From Lineolata rhizophorae (taxonomy: Eukaryota; Ascomycota; Dothideomycetes; Lineolatales; Lineolataceae), in NCBI GenBank assembly GCA_010093515.1, contig MU001703.1:78533-142532 (forward strand): 64,000 bases of DNA, in the 5' to 3' direction. Both the position numbers and the translations under genes were made by a program. The notes under the pieces were generated by a model, which was not told the origin of the DNA, did no database searches, and was given only the letters and a program-made list of their open reading frames with translations. Positions 37,301-47,781 of the stretch are shown here, one piece after another (position 1 is the first letter of the stretch; the number at the start of each line of letters is the position of its first letter).

Positions 37301-40300
37301 AGGCTCGTGCCGCCCCCGTTCAATTTTCTTTTTATTTTCTACTCCTCTTTGGTTCGACATTCTCCCGGCCTTCTCGAAGGGCGGCGCGAGGCACGGACGG
37401 CGCAGGCGCCCGGCAATGCTCCTCTGTTAAGCACGGCCGTTGGGAATAATTACCCGCGCGACGGCGGGCGTTGGGGCGGGGCAGAGCGAGAACGCCAGGC
37501 ACCGTCCAGCCACAAGGTCGTCATGGGATCCTAGAAACCTGTCTCTGCCTCTATTTTGACGATTCTTCCCCAGATGCAGAGAGCCATGTGCCTTGCGCCC
37601 AACGCCAGGGCACGCATACATCCACCTTCCTTTTCTCAACCGCATCTGCCCAGTCCGCCCGCCACACCCTCGCCAACAAAACCCCCTTGTTCCTTCCCCC
37701 TCCCTCTCTCCTCCCAAACTTTGTCACCCACACTCTCATCCGCTCCTCTCACCATCCTCTCTCCACCGCCTCTTTTGCCCTCCATCCTATACCCGATCTA
37801 GCTTATTTTCAGGAACGACGACCGGATTCGCGCTGATGATTTTCCGCCCCAGCCAGCCCTGCCACACGGGAACCCCGCTTCACTTTTACCCGGCGTTGGA
37901 ACCGGGGGGGCCGCCAACGCACGACATCGGGCCCGGGCGCGGCGGGGCGCAGCGTTCACCTAGGGGACGCTTATCCACGAGGGCCACACCCCCTCCCCCC
38001 TCCCTTCTTTTTCCCCATCCGTTGCAGCCTCCGCTTCCCTTTTCCCTCCCCACACCCCCTATCCCCCCTCTCCCTCCCTACCTCTTGCTGACCCTTCCCT
38101 CCCCTTTTTTCCACTCCGTCACCGCCGCCCCGCCGCAAAGCGGTCGGTGCTGACGATGATGATGATGCCCGCTGCCCGTTACTCACCCGGCCGGGCCGTG
38201 CCTGAAGTCGGCTTTTCCCGCGTCTGCCAGTTTGGTTGTCGGCCGTCGCCGGGCACCTCCGTCGGGCCGCGGGGGCGGGTGGAACTCCTCCCCTTTGGAC
38301 ATTGTGATGCCTGCCGGCGCATGTCGTTGCCGGCGCGCCAGACCGGAGACCGGCTCCGATGAAGACGTTTTGCCGTGCGTCCTATTGGTGGAGGCTCGCT
38401 TTAGGCGGGGGCCGCTAAGTGGGAGGAGAAAAAAAAGAAAAAGAGGTTTATTTCTTCTTTTTGGAGAGGGGGGGAAGGGGTCATCTCGAAGGGTTCCGGT
38501 TCTGGAAGAGCTCCGTCCTAGCGGGTTCATAGATCTCGCATGTTTCTTTGTTCCCTTTTTTGAGTCAGCCCTGCTGCACGTGTGCATGCGAGCTGAATGG
38601 TTTTTTTTTTCCTTTTCTCGGGTTGCGCCGGCTTTTCTTTGTTGGTTGCGCACGCGGGCGCGAGCATGGCCCGGGTCGTTTCTGAGTCTTTGTCGCAGAA
38701 GGTTGACGGTGCCGCATGCGGTGTCAATGAGGCCTGCTCCCCGCCCTCCCCCTCCCACCGGCTTCCGGTAGGTTTTCTTTTCTTGTACGCCCCAGCCGTT
38801 GCCAAATGCCGCTCGCCGTTGTGCGGCGGGATGGAGGGTTGGGTATAACGAGGAAGGGTTGGTTGGGCAAGTCCGGGAGGGTACCTGAGGACTACGCATG
38901 ATGGCTTTGAAGGTGAGTTGAGGTTGTTCCGTAGGAAAACAAAAGGTAAAATGAAAGAGGAAAGGGGTACAAGAATATCTTGGAATGCGGCTGGATACCT
39001 CGATCAATGCACGTCGCCGGCGGACGCGGACCCCCCCGCCCGTTCCGCCCGATCCCTACCTGGGTTTGTTTGGTCATGTGTTTGCTTCCCTTCGCTTCGT
39101 GCGGCTGCTGCTACTGCTGCTGCGAGTACATACTGCGGCGAGTCGTTGAGTATGTACGGCCGCGATATGGCAGTAGCAAACTTTGCGTTCTGTGTCGTCC
39201 CTGAGCTTTCTAATTATACCTACTTTTATAGTACGGCAATTCTTCCATTCTACCAGTTCATGTGATACCACAACAGGCCTCATTTAAGCCTATCGTCCTT
39301 ATATGCGATATTGCAGGGAAAGAAACTTAGCGCATTAAGAACAAACTTGTGCCCTAAAGGAAATTTCTTCAAAAGGCAAATGCTCTACTGGCCAAATAAA
39401 TAGGACATGGAACAGTATAAAGCTTGGCACTCTACCCTTAAGCCGAGCCTCAATTCGCTTGAGGGTTTGTAAGTTGGAGCGTAGTACTCGATATAGTTAA
39501 TTCACTATGCACGCACGTCAGACACGTGACGGAGCGGAAACTTGAAGAGAAGTCAGCAGATAAATGCTACCTACGACTACACAGCTTAGACGAGACTGTA
39601 AAAAGCTATTCTGAAGAAATCTCTCGAAACTCTCTTTGAATTCAATTCTGAGCAAATTAAAATAATTCTACCAATACACACTCGAAAATTTCTGCGCGCT
39701 TCGGTCGAACGCTAGACCCGAGCGCGCATGTTATAGTCCCTGGCGGACGAAATCAGGCCAGGCAGCAAAGTAGTCGCCAGTTCCGCACCATTCTCCAAGC
39801 ACTCAGCGTTCTCTACCGCACCGCCACGCTGCTTGACAAGCAAGTGACTCGACTGTTAGAACCCCAAGCGCCTAGAAAGTTGAAGCACACTCGGAAAGAA
39901 TCTCCTCTGCGCTTGGCAGACATATTTATTCCACTTCTAAGGGCTGAAGCCCAATCGCTTTCCATGTCTTCCTACGCCAGAAAGCAATTGCCTAGTAGGC
40001 ATAATGACTCGGAGTTAATGCACCATACAGCATGGCTGCATACCGTAGTGGCAAGCAGTAGAGTTTGGACGGACGACGTACGGATGGACAACGGACAGCG
40101 AGCGGATGGGCAGCGGACAAGATGGGGATAGCATTGGACTGGTAAGTCATGAGAAAATTTTTCGTAGAGTTGTTTAAAAGACCCACTTGTTCCGTGGCTG
40201 CTCAGTGTTCTATCTCTGGCAATTGACGGCTCCTCCGTATTTCTTCCAGCCGACAGAAGTACAGAAGCTCGGATTTTTGTCCTCCACCAAATAAGTCACT

Positions 40301-40367
40301 CTCTGGCTGCCATTCCAAATCTCAACAGTACTGGTTCAAAGCGACGTACGCGACCTTGAAAATCAAT
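22336..40367. other. 18-kb gene desert
   Basis: No frame here can be tied to a protein family. From 22.3 to about 39 kb the DNA is GC-rich with C- and G-rich low-complexity strings. From about 39.2 kb it becomes AT-richer. It contains recurrent CCTAGGTA-like palindromes (26587, 30665-30687, 33436, 34284) and TACTCCGTA/TACGGAGTA motifs (24382, 25441, 27827, 30474). The first part must hold the promoter of the minus-strand DUF3295 gene. Undetected genes made of very short exons cannot be excluded, given the structure of the CHY gene. Confidence 0.45.
26488..26519. repeat. (CAT)n-(CAG)n compound microsatellite
   Basis: About four CAT units run directly into about six CAG units. Not part of a supported gene. 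Confidence 0.85.
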
Positions 40368-40814
40368 ATGGAGTAGAATCGGTGCGTACCTCTCTCTTCT
40401 TCCCTTAGTGGACCGGAACAGTACCGCGTTCAGGTTCGGCCTAGATAACTCCGATCATGACCATCGTGGCACTTCATGCTGTTCAAATAATGCTAACGGT
40501 TCCATTTGCAGACTCGGAAAGTCAGGCCTCAAGGTCTCCAAGGTGTTTTTGGGTGCCCTGTCTTTTGGGAATCCGTCCAAGCAGATGGGGTGGACCATTC
40601 CTGAGGAAAAGGCTCTCTCCATTATCTAATTCGCCTTTGACAAGGGCGTAAACACTTGGGATACGGTACGCTCAGCTGTCTTCGACGCCATCGACGCGTG
40701 CGCCGAACGTTGGGCACCTACACGGACGTACTCGAGATTCATCGCCTAGATCGGGAGCCGCCACGAGAGGAAATTATGAGGGCGCTAAATGACGCCGCGG
40801 AGAGTGGGAAAGTA
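40368..40814 (+). pseudogene. Aldo/keto reductase pseudogene
   Basis: An initial exon ATG GAG TAG AAT CG (40368-40381) is followed by a GT-AG intron (40382-40511). Then comes RLGKSGLKVSKVFLGALSFG, and after it a stop at IPEEKALSII* followed by FAFDKGVNTWDT, the start of an aldo/keto reductase of the fungal oxidoreductase type. A second block, GTYTDVLEIHRLDREPPREE then IMRALNDAAESGKV, matches the later (beta/alpha)8 barrel region. The segment between, which should hold the catalytic Tyr and Lys, is missing, and everything after SGKV is unrecognisable. There are at least two in-frame stops, a frame change and a large internal deletion, so it is dead. It lies about 0.6 kb from the RTA1-like gene, with the two 3' ends facing each other. 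Confidence 0.8.
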
Positions 40815-41400
40815 GGAAAGTGAGGTCTTTGGGCGCCAGTTCGGTATGTGTGCTCTACCATGGCGGTCTCAATACCTAACTATTTTGTACACCAAGTCAA
40901 CGTCTTTATGTTCATCTTCAACGCTTATTCATCCGTAATGGAGACTACCTTAGTACTGGTCCTAGAATCGAAGCGTTGTAAGCAAGGAGTAAGAGAGTTA
41001 ATTTTCTGCTGAATGCTATTGGTGTAGAAACTGATATCTGACAGAAGTATCACGAACTATGTTTTTCTGAAGGCGTATGGTGCTTTTAGTCTTTTAAATA
41101 CAATTTAGCAAAGTCACTTAGAATGTCAAGTAGGCATGCAATATTTCCTGTCCTAACACAGGGTGGAACTTCTATTGGTCCTGCTAGTATCGTAACTTTA
41201 GGGTTAAGGCTATTGCTAATGGTCCTAAAGCTTTCTGCGCATTCAAATCAAATTTAGAAATCAACGATGACCAGAACGAATGAACAAGACAACGCCAAAA
41301 CATGGTAGAAAAAAAAGTCTTCTCCCCAATGTGATCGTAATGCCAACTGCACTGGTGTTCGCTTCCGCAACAGAGCTAAGAATGATCCCAGCTTTCTGTG

Positions 41401-42382
41401 TCAAATCCTGCGATGAGGCTCTGAAACACCCGCATCACGGCTAGCAAGCCTCATGCCCTCTGCATCGACTGCCTTACTCTCCGGCGATCGGCCGATCAAC
41501 GACCCCGGATGTGCGATGAACAGTGCCAACATGGCCGCAAACATTAGCAGCGAGTCAAACACGAACAAACACCACTCATGCGTTATGATATAACCGGAAT
41601 AGCCTTGCGCGTACTCGACCACGCGCACCAAGTTCCTCACCATAATCAGCGCGCTCGTCAAATACAGCATGAACATATGCTTCCTCCAAGGGATACGCGG
41701 CGACACTTCCGTAGGCGCTTTCACCGTCCGGACGTGGAACACGCCTGCCACGACGATGAAAAAGCCGAAGATTAGGATCTGCGCCACGAGCCCGACGAGC
41801 ACGATGGCGCGCCCCAAGTTGCGATTCCCCTCCTGCGCCTGCAGCCCGCCGCCGCCGGACTGGACGAGGAAGCAGAAGACATCGCCGCAGACGAAGACCT
41901 TGGTCACAATGGTGGGCTTGAAGATCGAGTGGTGCGGGGCGTGTACGAGGCGCACGATACGGCCGAGAATCATGTAGATTGTGGCGGCGAAGAGGGCGGG
42001 CGCGACGAGGATGAGGACGGATTGGACGACGTAAGGCCCGAGAGTCAGGTGGTTGCGCGAGTAGATACGTGCGGCGTAGCCGGCCGTTTCGACTGGGGTA
42101 CGAGTGATTCATTAGCACGGGGTCTTGCATTCCTATTGTATTTTGAAGAGCGGGAGAGTGATGGAACGTACAAAGACCACCGACAACAAACGGAATGAAG
42201 TACCGGCTTCGGAAATGCCAGATGCGCCAGATGTGGCCGAGGGTGGCGATCAAAAAAAGAACCATGAAGATAGCATTGCCCGCCACCGAAGGGTCGTATT
42301 CGTAGTAGCCATGCTCAGATGGAGCTCGCTTGGTGAATGTGTTTGTGGCGATAGATATGTAAGGTGGGTGCATTATGGCCAT
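41401..42382 (-). CDS. RTA1-like seven-helix membrane protein, 300 aa
   Basis: Exons 42382-42172 and 42092-41401 join across a 79-bp intron (GTACGT...CCCCAG) to give 301 codons. The junction rebuilds the family signature FVVGGLFETAGYAARIYSRN, followed by PYVVQSVLILVAPALFAATI and YMILGRIVRLV. Hydrophobic segments throughout fit the usual seven membrane helices of the RTA1 (lipid-translocating exporter) family. That family includes yeast Rta1, Rsb1 and Pug1, linked to resistance to 7-aminocholesterol, sphingoid bases and porphyrin transport respectively. The length is normal and the frame intact. The substrate cannot be told from sequence. The next gene upstream, on the same strand about 0.9 kb away, is a Zn2Cys6 regulator. 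An in-frame Met at residue 4 is an alternative start. Confidence 0.9.
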
Positions 42383-43313
42383 TACTCAGGGGCTGATTTC
42401 GTGGCGCGAGAGGGGTCGACTGAATGAGAGTGAGAATCCACTGCGAAGAGGAGTTGGTTGGGAAGCTTGAGGTGTGATATTCATCAAAATCCGTGGGAAA
42501 TGCAACCGTCTAAATACTATTCTAAAAAGGGGTGGATCGCTATGGCAACAATTTGCTGCCTGCTTCCCCGTTGACGCCGGCCATGCATCAACTTTCGCGG
42601 TACGGAGTGCTCGTAGCCTGTAGGACGTGCTGCTGCGCCATCCGCTTGACCGTACTACGTACTCGCGTACTCGCGTACTAGCGTATTTCGACCCTGATGT
42701 AGTAATGCTTCACTACCAAGCTAAGCCCTATCAGTATCTGCTAAGGCAAAACCAGGCGCAACAATGGACATTTTGGTCAAGTTTGCGAAATAGTGGTTTT
42801 AATTCGGATAAGGTTTGTTTACCGGTGAGTACCAGAGCTTTAAAAGCAAATTGACGTTTACAACTTTTCGCTCGGGGTTCGACATCTTGATATTACTGGC
42901 GCTCCAGTTGGTGGGCTAGGTATCTGGCGTCTAATTCTATGGGACCCGTGAGATAATGCGACCACTGACGTTTTAGATAGCTACGCTGAACGTCGGTAAC
43001 TCATCCTTTATTTAGTGTTACGAAGGATTTCACTCTCATGCTCCTTATTATTTATGCCACTAGCGAGAGAACTAAGCATTCGAGAGCGCGGAGCCAAACC
43101 ATTAGGAAGGATTGAGGACGAAGCGCAGAGCACACACTGCAACCGTCCAACAACCTGTTAGTATGAGCAGAAGGTGAAAAACTCTATTTACAAGACCAAT
43201 CGAAGGCTAATGCCCTGGAAAATTGTGCTTCTAACATCATGAACTTCTACATGATGCGCTTCTACCATCTTTCTAGTTAAATACGACCATAGTTTCCTTT
43301 GTACAATGTCAAA
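42383..43313. other. Spacer between the RTA1-like and Zn2Cys6 genes
   Basis: AT-richer DNA with no protein-like frame. It should hold the promoter of the RTA1-like gene and the 3' end of the regulator gene. A TAC/GTA-rich repeat-like stretch with alternating TACGTACTCGCGTACT lies at about 42653-42685. Confidence 0.5.
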
Positions 43314-44803
43314 TCATCTCTCCGCCTGGCTCAACTCCGGCGGCTCAAGCTCGACCATCTGCTTCGGCCATTCCAACCAGTGCCTCCACTCCTCCCTGAG
43401 TAAACACTCCACACTCATCACGACTCTCCTTGCCCACCCATCCAGTATCCAGCGCCTATCATAATCATGCAGCAGCATCGCAAAATATGCCAGCAGAACA
43501 AGAGCGCGGGGTTCTCTCTGACGCAGTAGCTTCATGTACTCTGGCGGCACAGCGGCTGGCCAGACGCACACGGCGGCGAAGCCGTCACGCTGGATCTCTC
43601 GCGCCTGGATTTTGCGAGAGAAAGTGGTTTCGAGCTCGGTGAATGCGACCCCCAGGGCGGCTTGCGGAGAGAGAGGCGCGGGCTGGGGACCAAGACCGAG
43701 CATGGACGCTGGAGTGGGAAGCGGAAACGCGTCAGAAGAACTCGAGGTGGACGAAGGTGTCTCCATTCCGATTTCCATGTCCGCCTCGGTCCCCACAGAT
43801 GCGGCCGCAGCGGTGTCGCCTTGCTCGATCATTGCCCGCAGGAAGGCTAGCTCCGGCACCGGCACCGGCGGTCGAGTCCGCATGGGGTCGTATGTGAATG
43901 AACCGAGCGGGCCCTGTTTGATGCGTTCGCGCCAGGGATCGAACACGGGAACACAGCCTCGAATCATAGACATGACCTTCACAATGCCTTCCACCGCGCC
44001 TCCCGCCCTTCCTCCTTGCCCCGGGCCTCCGCTTCCGCTACTTCTACACTCTCCCTCGTCACAGCGCCCCTCTTCCTCCCCCTTCTCCGATACAAATGCT
44101 ATCGGCACTAATACGCATGCGAAGCAAAACACAGCTTCGTAGTTCCCCTCGTCAATGCCACGGGCCAGCGCGGCGCGGAACTCGCCCAGCGCGATGTGCT
44201 GGTGTTCCGCGGCCCGGACGGCGTAGCAATGAGAGGTCGACGGGTCAGACCGTGCGTGCAGATAGGCTAGGTGCATGGCGGACACGGCAAACAGGCCGCG
44301 CAGCAGGAATGGGTGCCGGAACCCGCGTCGCGGAAATTCCGTCTTGAGGATGCGGGTCCGGACCGGGTCAAAGGTGATGATATTGGTGGACATCCAGTGG
44401 TGGAGGAGCTCGAGGTCGGCGATGTTGAGTGTGGATGGTGGTTGGGCTGACGATGCTGGTGCTGGTGCTGGTGCTGGCGCTGGCGTTTCTAGGGGTGGTG
44501 TGTTTGAGGCGGATGCTGCCGAGGACCGCGGGCGCGAGGTCGCGGGGTACGGGCTCTCGTATTGGATAATGTGCTGTTTGTATTCGCACTCGAGGTCGTA
44601 GTCGCTGCAATTAATACAGCGCGGGCGGCCTTCGTCGCACTGAGATCGGACGTCAGGAATGGCGCCATTCGAAGCTTCGAAGATTTCATGTTGGTGGTAC
44701 TCGCCTTGATATGTCGGCGCTTGCATGGCAGACAGCCCGCCCTCGACTTCCTGTGCTTCTTTCGAGTGTGCGGCTTGCTTCTTCCGCTTGCTGAATCGTT
44801 CAT
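43314..44803 (-). CDS. Zn2Cys6 transcription factor (UPC2-like type), 474 aa
   Basis: Exon 1 is 44803-44705 (33 codons) and exon 2 is 44639-43314, separated by a 65-bp intron with a non-canonical GC donor (AAG|GCGAGT) and a CAG acceptor. Joined, they give the zinc cluster CLPCKRRHIKCDEGRPRC plus INC and a final Cys: Cys24, 27, 34, 41, 44 and 51, spacing C-x2-C-x6-C-x6-C-x2-C-x6-C. The basic lead-in KKHRKSRAG and a middle region (DLELLHHWM, then FPRRGFRHPFLLRGLFAVSA and MHLAYLHA) resemble the sterol-uptake-control (UPC2-like) group. The C-terminus is intact (WPKQMVELEPPEL). A low-complexity Pro/Ala repeat lies near residues 75-95 and a Gly-rich insert near 230. It is probably a nuclear DNA-binding regulator. 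Control of the neighbouring RTA1-like gene is plausible but unproven. Confidence 0.88.
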
Positions 44804-47781
44804 GGCGCGAGTGGCAAGGATTGTTGTCGATTTGAAGTTGCTTGGTGAGTTGGAGATGTGTGGACGAAGGAAAGTTTGAAGGCGGTGCGAGCCTCCACCT
44901 TCGCCGACGATCCGATATGGGACCCTTGCTCCGATAGGACTAGGGTATACTTCCTGAAGCGGCAGTGCTTGAGAGCTCCCTTTTTAACCAAACAATGCAT
45001 CGTCCTCCCTAGCCCCTTTTTGCGACTATGCGCATTCTAATTTCTCAAGTGAGGCTGGGTATTGTCTGAGGAGGAGCAAATACTGCCCTTTTGGTAGATC
45101 CATAGGCCCCTGTTCTGTGATATCCAATCGGAACTAGAGATCCCAAAACAAGCACTGAAGTACCAAATCGCAACATTGCCCAGAAACACTAGAGACCGAA
45201 GCTATCGAGTATTTATAGAAGGACCACTATCTACACATAGAAATAGTTGAGGTCGAATTTTTTCAAATTAGCGTTACAAGCTGAGAGCAAATGAATTAAC
45301 ACTTTCGACAGAACAGAAGACCCATAAAATGCGATTGTGAGCTTTAGTCCTTCCATGTGAACTCATTTTAACACTAGGTGACTTAGTATAAACTCGATAC
45401 AAATTCCCACCCAGCAATTAGACGCCCAAAAACTTTCATAAACAAGCAAATTGCTCTACCTCATGCACTCCTAAACCTTAACAACTACCTACTTGCCGTT
45501 GATGCCCATTGCAAATATCTCACTCTTGTTTATTTCCTCCCTTCCCACTGTGCTTGGCCCGAAATTCGCTCATGTCGCCGCGACCTCATGCTTAATGGGA
45601 TGTATCACAAAGTTACTACTAATGCTATCTATTCTGTCGCCTCCCGAAGCCCCAAAACAAGCGCCTCATGCAGCACAGCCTCTTCTCTACGCAGGACGAA
45701 GGCGTAGCGCCGCAAGCGGACGTCTGACTGGATGTCCACCCACGCCGGCCGAACTGCTGTGTCCGGTAGTTCCCGTAGGAGTCTTAGAGACTCGGTCTTT
45801 GCGAGCCCAGCCGCATAATTGGTCGGTCTCATAGCAATTGATCCTGAGGTCGCTATGGTCTAGCTAAGCAATAGGACCTAGCTAGATTGACTAATTCGTT
45901 TGCTTCTATAGTTTTAGCGATTGGAATTCTTGTTATGCTAAATGCAAATGGAAGTGAGCTAAGCCCTGTAAAAAACTACTTTTAGCCCGACTGCTGAAAA
46001 TTCAATGCTATAGGGTTATCACCTAGCGTGACGCCATCCTGCTCAAAAGACTTGGCGTTCAAAAGCCCAGTCTTTGCCTTCGAAACATATAGCCGCTATC
46101 TTCGCATGCACGAAAAATAGCAAAGATCATAAAAATTACCTTTAATTACTATGTCTTCCTCTTCCTCCTTACTCCATCTCACATGAGCTTCCTCCTTCAT
46201 ATATCCTGCCTTCAATATCCCTATCCTCGATCCGCGTTTCAACCCTAGTAGAGAGCTATCCCAGGCATATATACGAAAAATTTAAAGCATTTTTTAAGAC
46301 TTAGGCTGGTGCTTTAGTGAGAAAAAAAAAAAAAAAGGCTCAAACGAGGAGCGATTGAAGACGAATATGTGACGAGCTACAGTTAGTTTTACTGGCTGAA
46401 AGGCTAAAGCAATCGTACAAACAGAAGAACAAGAAAGACTTTGGAAAACAGAAGGTTGACTGATAAAATAGTAGTATAAAAGAGTCTGGAAAGGGAACTG
46501 GGATAAAAGAAGCACGCTCTAGTTTTGTGCCACTCCATTTGCTGCCCTGCTAGGTTGTGGACATCGGAAGCGGCCTGGGACAGTGCTGCGCGGCATAGAC
46601 AAGTACTGAGTTACTTGCCTGGCGAAGTAGAGGCTAGTCATGGTATGTATTGGCGCCTAGCCGACGCATATCTAGAGTGACAGGCTCAACCTCCTTCTGT
46701 GACTTGAACACGAGGGTTTGTTGGTAAACTCAGAACGACCCAGAGACCACCTTGTTTGTTTGGTATATAGACGCGGCTTATTAATATTCACTTGTGAGCC
46801 GAACTCTGGTCACTCTGGGGGGTGAAGATTAGGTGGAACGCCGGCACTCGACCATTTTTGTAAATTCAGGCAAGAAACACACTTGTCCGAGTCACGGTGT
46901 GCATCGGATTTCGTGCTGCGTTCTGTCAAGATCGCGCGGATGCGCAGTTTCGCGGGGGATCGGCTAAGAGCCTGATGTAAGTGCTGCCGCTGCGGCAGGT
47001 ACGCGTCTGTCTGGAATTTGCGGGACGCGTCGGATGCGGTGGATAGGGTAGATAGAACGAAGAGCGGGATGGAGACTGGTGAGCGGTGGTGATCGGCAGG
47101 AAAGATGATGCGGATTCGACAGATGTTATGAATGAGAAATAGGCGGAAAAGGGAACTTGCTGAGTAAAGGTCTGAAGCAAGTGAGAGATTAGATACCGCA
47201 GGAAAATTGAGTGCGAGGTTGCTTGCTTGCAACCGTCTGGAACAAATGTTGCTGATACCACTACGTTCGGGCGAATTTTCAGCAAACGAACTTTGGGCTA
47301 CAGATTACAAAAGGATGGAAGAAATAGGTGTCGGTGATCACCATTACGAGTAAACGAAAATTTGTCTGCAGATTATAGCCTAAGAACAAACCGAAAACTC
47401 AGGTTATCACTCCTAACACACACTTCAACCAGATAATCCAACAGTACATTTCACTTTGAAAATGTAACGTTAGCGTTGCCAGCCACACAACTTACTCTTC
47501 TCCTACCTAGGCACACCACTCTCAGAGCACACGCTCCATTCTCCACATCAGCCGTTCTATTTGTGTTTTCTTTTTCGCAGTCCTGCCCTTCCGGTCCATG
47601 AACCAAAGAAGAGCTGGTTATGGTACATGCAAGATGCGTCCTTCTTTAACAAGGTACCTAGCTAGCAGCTCCACCTCGATCCCGCTTCACCTTCTCCCGA
47701 AGGTAGGCACCGAGGCCATCCCTTAGCTAGCCCGGATGCACGGACCCAGCTACCCAGCCCTGTCCATCCTCTGCAGCGGAC
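44804..47781. other. 3-kb AT-richer spacer, no supported gene
   Basis: Short frames only. The weak candidate frames at 45493-45834 (plus), 45629-45832 (minus) and 46810-47232 (minus) carry no family motif. The left end should contain the promoter of the Zn2Cys6 gene. A 15-base A run lies at 46322-46336. Confidence 0.5.

Noticed and set aside
39300-40200. Possible decayed transposon in the AT-richer block
   Set aside because: Translations contain many stops and no transposase, integrase or reverse-transcriptase motif; no terminal repeats were found by eye.
45493-45834. Opposed small frames that might encode a protein fragment
   Set aside because: Neither strand shows a recognisable motif and both are interrupted just outside; not enough to call a gene.
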